The notes under the pieces are model-generated. The model was not told the origin of the DNA, ran no database searches, and worked only from the letters and a program-made list of their open reading frames with translations. A program made the position numbers and the translations under genes. Positions 5,371 through 8,795 of a stretch of 8,795 nucleotides of DNA are shown piece after piece. Source of the DNA: AC-32 sp035455445 (GTDB lineage: Bacteria > Actinomycetota > Thermoleophilia > Gaiellales > Gaiellaceae). The stretch spans positions 1-8,795 of the forward strand of contig DATIFC010000157.1 of NCBI GenBank assembly GCA_035455445.1, in the 5' to 3' direction. The stretch's first letter is position 1, and each line of letters begins with the position of its first letter.

Positions 5371-6734
5371 CAGGCGCGGCTCCGCGCGGCCCGAGCCTCG
5401 TGCTCGGCCTGCCTGCGCTCCCGGTCGGACCGCTCGGCGCGACCGAGCTCGATGCAGGAGCGGTAGGCGACGATCGCCGCGAGCGCCGGCCCCACGAAGA
5501 CGAGCACCCGGAAGATCCAGATCTGCTCGGTGTAGGGGACGTCGAACATCACGTCGACTCGGTCGGCGCCGCCCGCGACGAAGACGAGCGTCACCCAGGT
5601 GAGCATCGCCCAGCCGACGGCGGTGCGCCCCGGCGCATCACGCGGCCGCTGCAGCAGGTTGTGGTAGCCGTCGCCCTCCCAGCCGAGCTTGCGCTCGAGC
5701 CACGGCCAGAGGTAGAGGAAGACCAGCACGACGAGCGGGAACAGGGCCCCGCCCCAGAAGGGGTTCGGCACGAGCGTGTAGCCGCCGATGGTCACGTCGA
5801 AGCCCGGCATCAGCCGCAGGCCGCCGATCAGCCAGCCGAGGTACCAGTCCGGCTGCGCGCCGTTCGTGGCGAGGTAGGTGTGGTAGGGGCCCCAGAGCCA
5901 GATCGGGTTGATCTGCACGAGGCCGCCGAGCAGGAACAGCACCGCCGCGACCGCCGCGAGGAGGCCCAGGGAGCGCGGCGCCTGGCCCGGGAAGGTCGGG
6001 ACGCCGACGAGCTTCCGCTCGCTCTGCCGCCGCTCGCGGCGGAACTGCGTGTGGTGCTTCAGCGCCACCAGCGCGAGGTGCGCGCCGAGCAGCACGGCGA
6101 GCAGGAGCGGGATCACGAGCACGTGGACGATGTACATCCGCGGGAAGAAGGCGTGGCTCCCCGGGAACGGCCCGTCCCAGAGCAGCTCCGCCAGGTTCGC
6201 GCCGACGAACGGGATCGACATCGCCACCGAGTAGCCGATCGCGAGGCCCATCCCGGAGAGCAGGTCGTCGGCGAGCGAGTAGCCGAGGTAGCCCTCGAGC
6301 AGCGAGACGAACAGCATCGTCACCCCGAGCCAGTAGGTGAGCTCGCGCGGCTTCCGGTAGGCACCGGTGAAGAAGATCCGCAGCAGGTGGAGCACGATCG
6401 CCGCGATGAACACGTTCGCGGCCCAGTGGTGCGTCTGGCGGATCAGCAGGCCCGCCTTGACGTTCGTCGAGAGGTCGAGCACGGAGCGGTAGGCGTGCGT
6501 CATCTCGCGTCCCCGCAACGGCTCGTAGGGGCCGTGGTAGACGACCTTCGCGGTCGAGTCCTCGTAGAAGAGCGTCAGGAAGACGCCGGTGCCGACGAGC
6601 ACGACGAACGCGTACAGCGCCACCTCGCCGAGCAGGAACGACCAGTGGTCCGGGAAGAGGTAGCGCAGCGTCTTGCGCAGGAGCGGCGCCGTGCCGCTGC
6701 GAGTGTCGAGGAAGCGGACGAGCCTGCGGATCAC
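5370..6734 (-). CDS. qcrB: Cytochrome bc complex, cytochrome b subunit
   Basis: This 454-residue integral membrane subunit oxidises menaquinol and moves electrons through two b haems. Haem ligands are visible as H102 and H116 on one helix (RQTHHWAANVF, then VLHLLRIFFTG) and H204 and H219 on another (YIVHVLVIPLL, then GAHLALVA). The quinol-site motif is PDWY (295-298), followed by LGW and LRLMPG, as in actinobacterial QcrB rather than PEWY. The region HNLLQRPRDAPGRTAVG (358-374) is also characteristic of that group. The N- and C-terminal helix sets are in one chain, as in bc1-type and actinobacterial proteins and unlike split b6/subunit IV. The charged tail (425-454) is cytoplasmic. The GTG start at 6734 overlaps the qcrA stop by 4 bases (GTGA) and has GAAGGG 9 bases upstream. 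The open frame continues to 7214 but there overlaps qcrA and lacks family sequence, so it was excluded. Confidence 0.95.
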   Translation of the reverse strand: MIRRLVRFLDTRSGTAPLLRKTLRYLFPDHWSFLLGEVALYAFVVLVGTGVFLTLFYEDSTAKVVYHGPYEPLRGREMTHAYRSVLDLSTNVKAGLLIRQTHHWAANVFIAAIVLHLLRIFFTGAYRKPRELTYWLGVTMLFVSLLEGYLGYSLADDLLSGMGLAIGYSVAMSIPFVGANLAELLWDGPFPGSHAFFPRMYIVHVLVIPLLLAVLLGAHLALVALKHHTQFRRERRQSERKLVGVPTFPGQAPRSLGLLAAVAAVLFLLGGLVQINPIWLWGPYHTYLATNGAQPDWYLGWLIGGLRLMPGFDVTIGGYTLVPNPFWGGALFPLVVLVFLYLWPWLERKLGWEGDGYHNLLQRPRDAPGRTAVGWAMLTWVTLVFVAGGADRVDVMFDVPYTEQIWIFRVLVFVGPALAAIVAYRSCIELGRAERSDRERRQAEHEARAARSRA

Positions 6735-7723
6735 GGCGTCGGGCCCTTCATCCGCACCCCCCACCAGGACGGCCCAACCGGGCCGTCGAAGTTCCCCTTC
6801 GCCCGCAGGACGCCGTCGGAGCCGACGGCGATCGGCAGCATCGGCAGCTTCCGCCCGGCCGGCCCGTAGATCACGGTGCCGCCGCTGGCGGGGTCGAAGG
6901 TCGAGTAGTGGCAGGGGCAGACGAGAGCCGGCTTCGGGTCGTTCGGCCGGAAGAGCGGCGCGCGGTAGAGCGCGATCGCGCAGCCCGCGTGGGTGCAGAT
7001 CTTCGAGAAGGCGACGATCCCGTCGGCGTCGAAGCCGGCGTTCTCGGGAGGCAGGTCGAGCTCGCCGCGCGGCAGGCGCACGAGCACGAGCGGCGAGCCG
7101 AGGTCCTCCCTGTCGGCGCCCTCGGGGAACGCCGTGTAGAAGGTGCCCTGCTCGATCTCGGCCGCGCGGTACGGGGCGCCGTTCTCGTTCACGAGCCGCC
7201 GGCCGCGGCGCCACGGCGTGCGGTAGAAGCGGCTCACGCGCAGGAACGGGCCGAGCGAGGCCGCGGGTGTGATCAGCGCGACGCCGATCGCCCCTCCGGC
7301 TGCGCCGAGCGCGACCATGAGCAGCTTCCGCCGGGTGAGGCCGCTCTCCTCGACGATGCGCGCGACCGTCTCCTGCTCCCCGGGGTGCTCCGGCTCCGGG
7401 TAGTCGTCCTCGAGCTCCTCGGTCACGACCAGCCGCTTGGCGGTGACCACGAGCGCCGCGGCCAGGAACACGAACGCGAGCCCGAGCGAGAGCCCGAGCA
7501 GCTGCGTCTGCCTCGGCAGGCGGTCGAGGACGTAGACGGCGACGAAGGCGATCGCGCAGGCGGTGGAGGCGAGCAGCAGCGAGATCGCGAGCAGCTCCGC
7601 GCCCGCGTTCTCCGGCGCCGGCGGGACGATTCGCTCGCGCTCGCCCGGCCGTAGCGGGCGGGGCCCGCGCCGCCGGAGAAGCAGCAGCACGACCCCGATC
7701 AGGAAGCCGCGCGCCCTACTCAC
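6731..7723 (-). CDS. qcrA: Cytochrome bc complex, Rieske iron-sulfur subunit
   Basis: A 330-residue Rieske protein that takes the first electron from quinol. The 2Fe-2S motifs are CTHAGC (243-248) and CPCHYS (269-274). The ligands are Cys243, His245, Cys269 and His272, and Cys248 with Cys271 should form the disulfide. Ahead of the Rieske domain are three hydrophobic segments (about 43-66, 75-95 and 132-153), the actinobacterial QcrA topology. The third is preceded by SGLTRRKLL (128-136), the twin-arginine motif by which Tat inserts the last helix with the folded domain in studied actinobacteria. A short hydrophobic run at 7-16 near the N-terminus is probably too short for a fourth helix. The GTG at 7723 overlaps the qcrC end by 8 bases and is preceded by GGAAGAGG. 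The stop overlaps the qcrB start. Confidence 0.95.
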   Translation of the reverse strand: MSRARGFLIGVVLLLLRRRGPRPLRPGERERIVPPAPENAGAELLAISLLLASTACAIAFVAVYVLDRLPRQTQLLGLSLGLAFVFLAAALVVTAKRLVVTEELEDDYPEPEHPGEQETVARIVEESGLTRRKLLMVALGAAGGAIGVALITPAASLGPFLRVSRFYRTPWRRGRRLVNENGAPYRAAEIEQGTFYTAFPEGADREDLGSPLVLVRLPRGELDLPPENAGFDADGIVAFSKICTHAGCAIALYRAPLFRPNDPKPALVCPCHYSTFDPASGGTVIYGPAGRKLPMLPIAVGSDGVLRAKGNFDGPVGPSWWGVRMKGPTP

Positions 7724-8411
7724 CGCGCAGCCTCTTCCCGAGCACGATGCAGACGGCGACGAGCGCCGACGCGGCGAGGAACCAGGTCACGAGCCCCTCC
7801 GGCACCGGGCCGATGTGGCCGATCGCCCAGCCGCCGGGGTCGTCCGGGTGCTTCGCCCACTGCACGTAGCGGACGATCGAGTCGACCTCGCCCGGCGAGA
7901 GGGCGCGGGTCGAGAAGCGCGGCATGACGTAGGGGCCGATGCGGATCGCCTGGGCGATCTGCGTCGCGGTCGCGCTCCCGAGCGGGGGCGCAACCGCGTC
8001 CGTCAGGTAGCCGCCCTCGGCGACGACCTGGTGGCAGCCGGAGCAGTGCTCGGTGAAGAGCCTCTGCCCCGCCGAGAGACTGCCGCGCTCGGGATGCGGC
8101 CTCGGCACGGGCGGCCCCTCGCCGAGCGACGCGACGTAGGCGACGAGCGCCCGGATCTCGGCCTCTGAGAACAGCACCCGGCTGCGGCGCGGCTGCACTC
8201 CGACCCGGCGTAGCGGCATGTAGCCGGTGCGCAGGTAGAAGTCGGCCGCGAGCGCGCCCACGCCCTGCAGCGGCGGGCCGGGCCCGTTCTGCCGGTGGCA
8301 GGAGACGCAGTAGCGCCCGAAGAGCTGCTTTCCCTGGCCGAGGCGGTCCTGCGCGGCCGCGGCCGGGCCGAGGGCGAGGGCGAGGAGGGCGACGAGGGCG
8401 GCGCGGCTCAT
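7716..8411 (-). CDS. qcrC: Cytochrome bc complex, di-haem cytochrome c subunit
   Basis: This 231-residue membrane-anchored cytochrome c carries electrons from the Rieske protein onward. Residues 1-20 form a signal peptide with an AAA-type cleavage site before Gln21. Two haem c sites are clear: CVSCH (35-39) and CSGCH (123-127), with likely axial methionines Met65 (GYMPL) and Met163 (VMPRF). A C-terminal membrane helix lies at about 207-225, followed by GKRLRGE. Two c-type domains with a C-terminal anchor are the QcrC design of actinobacterial bcc-aa3 supercomplexes, in which QcrC replaces a soluble cytochrome c. The ATG at 8411 overlaps the preceding stop (ATGA, 8408-8411). There is no good ribosome binding site, so reinitiation after the upstream gene is likely. 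The frame stays open to 8783, but that part is the shadow of the upstream gene and lacks a signal peptide at its start. Confidence 0.95.
   Translation of the reverse strand: MSRAALVALLALALGPAAAAQDRLGQGKQLFGRYCVSCHRQNGPGPPLQGVGALAADFYLRTGYMPLRRVGVQPRRSRVLFSEAEIRALVAYVASLGEGPPVPRPHPERGSLSAGQRLFTEHCSGCHQVVAEGGYLTDAVAPPLGSATATQIAQAIRIGPYVMPRFSTRALSPGEVDSIVRYVQWAKHPDDPGGWAIGHIGPVPEGLVTWFLAASALVAVCIVLGKRLRGE
7731..7738 (-). promoter_or_regulatory. Ribosome binding site deciding the qcrA start
   Basis: On the minus strand GGAAGAGG ends 7 bases before the GTG at 7723, inside the last codons of qcrC. It supports this start over an in-frame GTG eleven codons later. Confidence 0.6.
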
Positions 8412-8776
8412 GACTGGCGACAGGGGACGCTGGCGATCGTGCCGACCGCGTAGAGCACGATCATCACGAGGAAGAGCGCGTTCGCCACGAGGGCGGCGAT
8501 GGCGAAGAAGCGCATCCTTCCCACGGGCGGCGGGGACTCGTAGCTCGACTCCGCCGTGCCGAGCACGACGGCCAGCGCGGCCGCGCCCCCGCCCGCGACG
8601 AGCACCGCCGCGATGCCGGTCGCGAGCCCTTCCCAGAGGTCGAGGTCGATTCCCCAGCCCGCGCCGGCGGGACCGCAGCGGGCCTCCGTGATCCCGTAGC
8701 CGACGACGTGCGCGGCGGCCCAGAGCGCCGCGCCGGCCAGCAGCCCGACCCATTGCAGAATCCCGAGCGCCCGCAA
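8408..8776 (-). CDS. Small membrane protein preceding qcrC
   Basis: This 122-residue membrane protein has three likely helices (about 5-25, 49-73 and 88-112). The first is followed by a loop with HVVGYGITEARCG (23-35) and GWGIDLDLW. The protein ends in CRQS. This pattern, with a Trp/His-rich first helix followed by a Cys a dozen residues later, resembles small uncharacterised proteins encoded beside haem-copper oxidase and bc gene clusters. That is a recollection and not a search result. No haem motif is complete. The start is TTG at 8776, with no ATG or GTG available further upstream because a TGA in frame lies at 8780-8782. GAGGG (8785-8789) is 8 bases before it. The stop overlaps the qcrC start by 4 bases, placing it in the same operon. 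A role in assembly or stability of the respiratory supercomplex is inferred only from position. Confidence 0.75.
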   Translation of the reverse strand: MRALGILQWVGLLAGAALWAAAHVVGYGITEARCGPAGAGWGIDLDLWEGLATGIAAVLVAGGGAAALAVVLGTAESSYESPPPVGRMRFFAIAALVANALFLVMIVLYAVGTIASVPCRQS

Positions 8777-8784
8777 CCGTCACA

Positions 8785-8789
8785 CCCTC
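8785..8789 (-). promoter_or_regulatory. Ribosome binding site supporting a TTG start
   Basis: On the minus strand GAGGG lies 8 bases before the TTG at 8776. Together with the in-frame TGA at 8780-8782 it makes TTG the only well-placed start for the small membrane protein. Confidence 0.5.
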
Positions 8790-8795
8790 GCGGAG

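Noticed and set aside
4051..5466. 471-codon plus-strand open frame over the F420 enzyme and the helical protein gene
   Set aside because: It has shadow composition and no family features, while the overlapped frames carry clear motifs or operon coupling.
5400..6869. 489-codon plus-strand open frame antisense to qcrB
   Set aside because: It is rich in Glu/Arg/Asp/Val repeats typical of the complement of a membrane protein gene. The haem ligands and PDWY are on the minus strand.
6735..7214. N-terminal extension of qcrB by 160 codons
   Set aside because: It would overlap the Rieske domain of qcrA, is Arg/Ala-rich with no cytochrome b features, and the GTG at 6734 has both a ribosome binding site and a stop overlap.
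8340..8405. Repetitive GAGGGCGAGGGCGAGGAGGGC-like stretch
   Set aside because: It encodes the Ala/Leu-rich QcrC signal peptide on the other strand. The repetition is codon bias in a low-complexity peptide, not a DNA repeat element.
8412..8783. N-terminal extension of qcrC
   Set aside because: The extension is the shadow of the small membrane protein gene. The ATG at 8411 starts directly with a good signal peptide.
8780..8795. Possible tail of another minus-strand gene ending in a TGA at 8780-8782 (Ser-Ala-Arg-Val-stop)
   Set aside because: Only four codons are visible, too few to support a gene. An oxidase subunit would be expected there, but nothing in these bases shows it.
1..8795. tRNA or rRNA genes, CRISPR arrays, insertion sequences, defence or biosynthetic systems
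   Set aside because: I looked for these on both strands and saw no cloverleaf, no spaced direct repeats, no transposase and no terminal inverted repeats. The region reads as ordinary chromosomal respiratory and housekeeping DNA.

Overview
The window is about 70% or more G+C by eye, is densely coded, uses many GTG and TTG starts, and has almost no intergenic DNA. The families point to a high-GC actinobacterium: a three-helix QcrA with a twin-arginine motif, a full-length QcrB with PDWY, a di-haem membrane-bound QcrC, and an F420-dependent luciferase-like oxidoreductase of the G6PDH-like group. The class Thermoleophilia is my best guess, but that is an impression from gene style and not something a search has confirmed.

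Left block, plus strand, 1-2175: the end of a membrane-bound formate dehydrogenase operon. It holds the C-terminal 114 residues of the molybdopterin alpha subunit, a complete four-cluster iron-sulfur beta subunit, and an NrfD/PsrC-type membrane subunit in place of the usual cytochrome b gamma subunit. The genes overlap by 4 bases at both junctions.

Middle block, 2133-4882: a minus-strand pair (S51-family peptidase E-like protein, then a DUF2795 protein) converges on the formate dehydrogenase operon and overlaps its last gene. A 112-base divergent intergenic region (3138-3249) is the only real regulatory space in the window; it carries a 10-bp interrupted inverted repeat and a possible -10 element. 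It is followed on the plus strand by a LysE/RhtB-type exporter and an F420-dependent oxidoreductase.

Right block, minus strand, 4879-8776: a respiratory operon read from right to left. The order is a small three-helix membrane protein with a TTG start, QcrC (di-haem cytochrome c), QcrA (Rieske), QcrB (cytochrome b) and a soluble helical protein of unknown function. Every junction overlaps by 1 to 8 bases, so translation is probably coupled throughout.

Together, the left and right blocks can form an electron path: formate to FdhA, through the FdhB clusters to quinone at NrfD, then quinol to the QcrCAB complex and on to a terminal oxidase that is not in the window. I see no RNA gene, mobile element, CRISPR array or defence system, and no stretch of 300 bases lacks a gene. 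Nothing here is clearly a new system. The least explained items are the helical protein coupled to qcrB, the small membrane protein upstream of qcrC, and the inverted repeat before the lysE-type gene.
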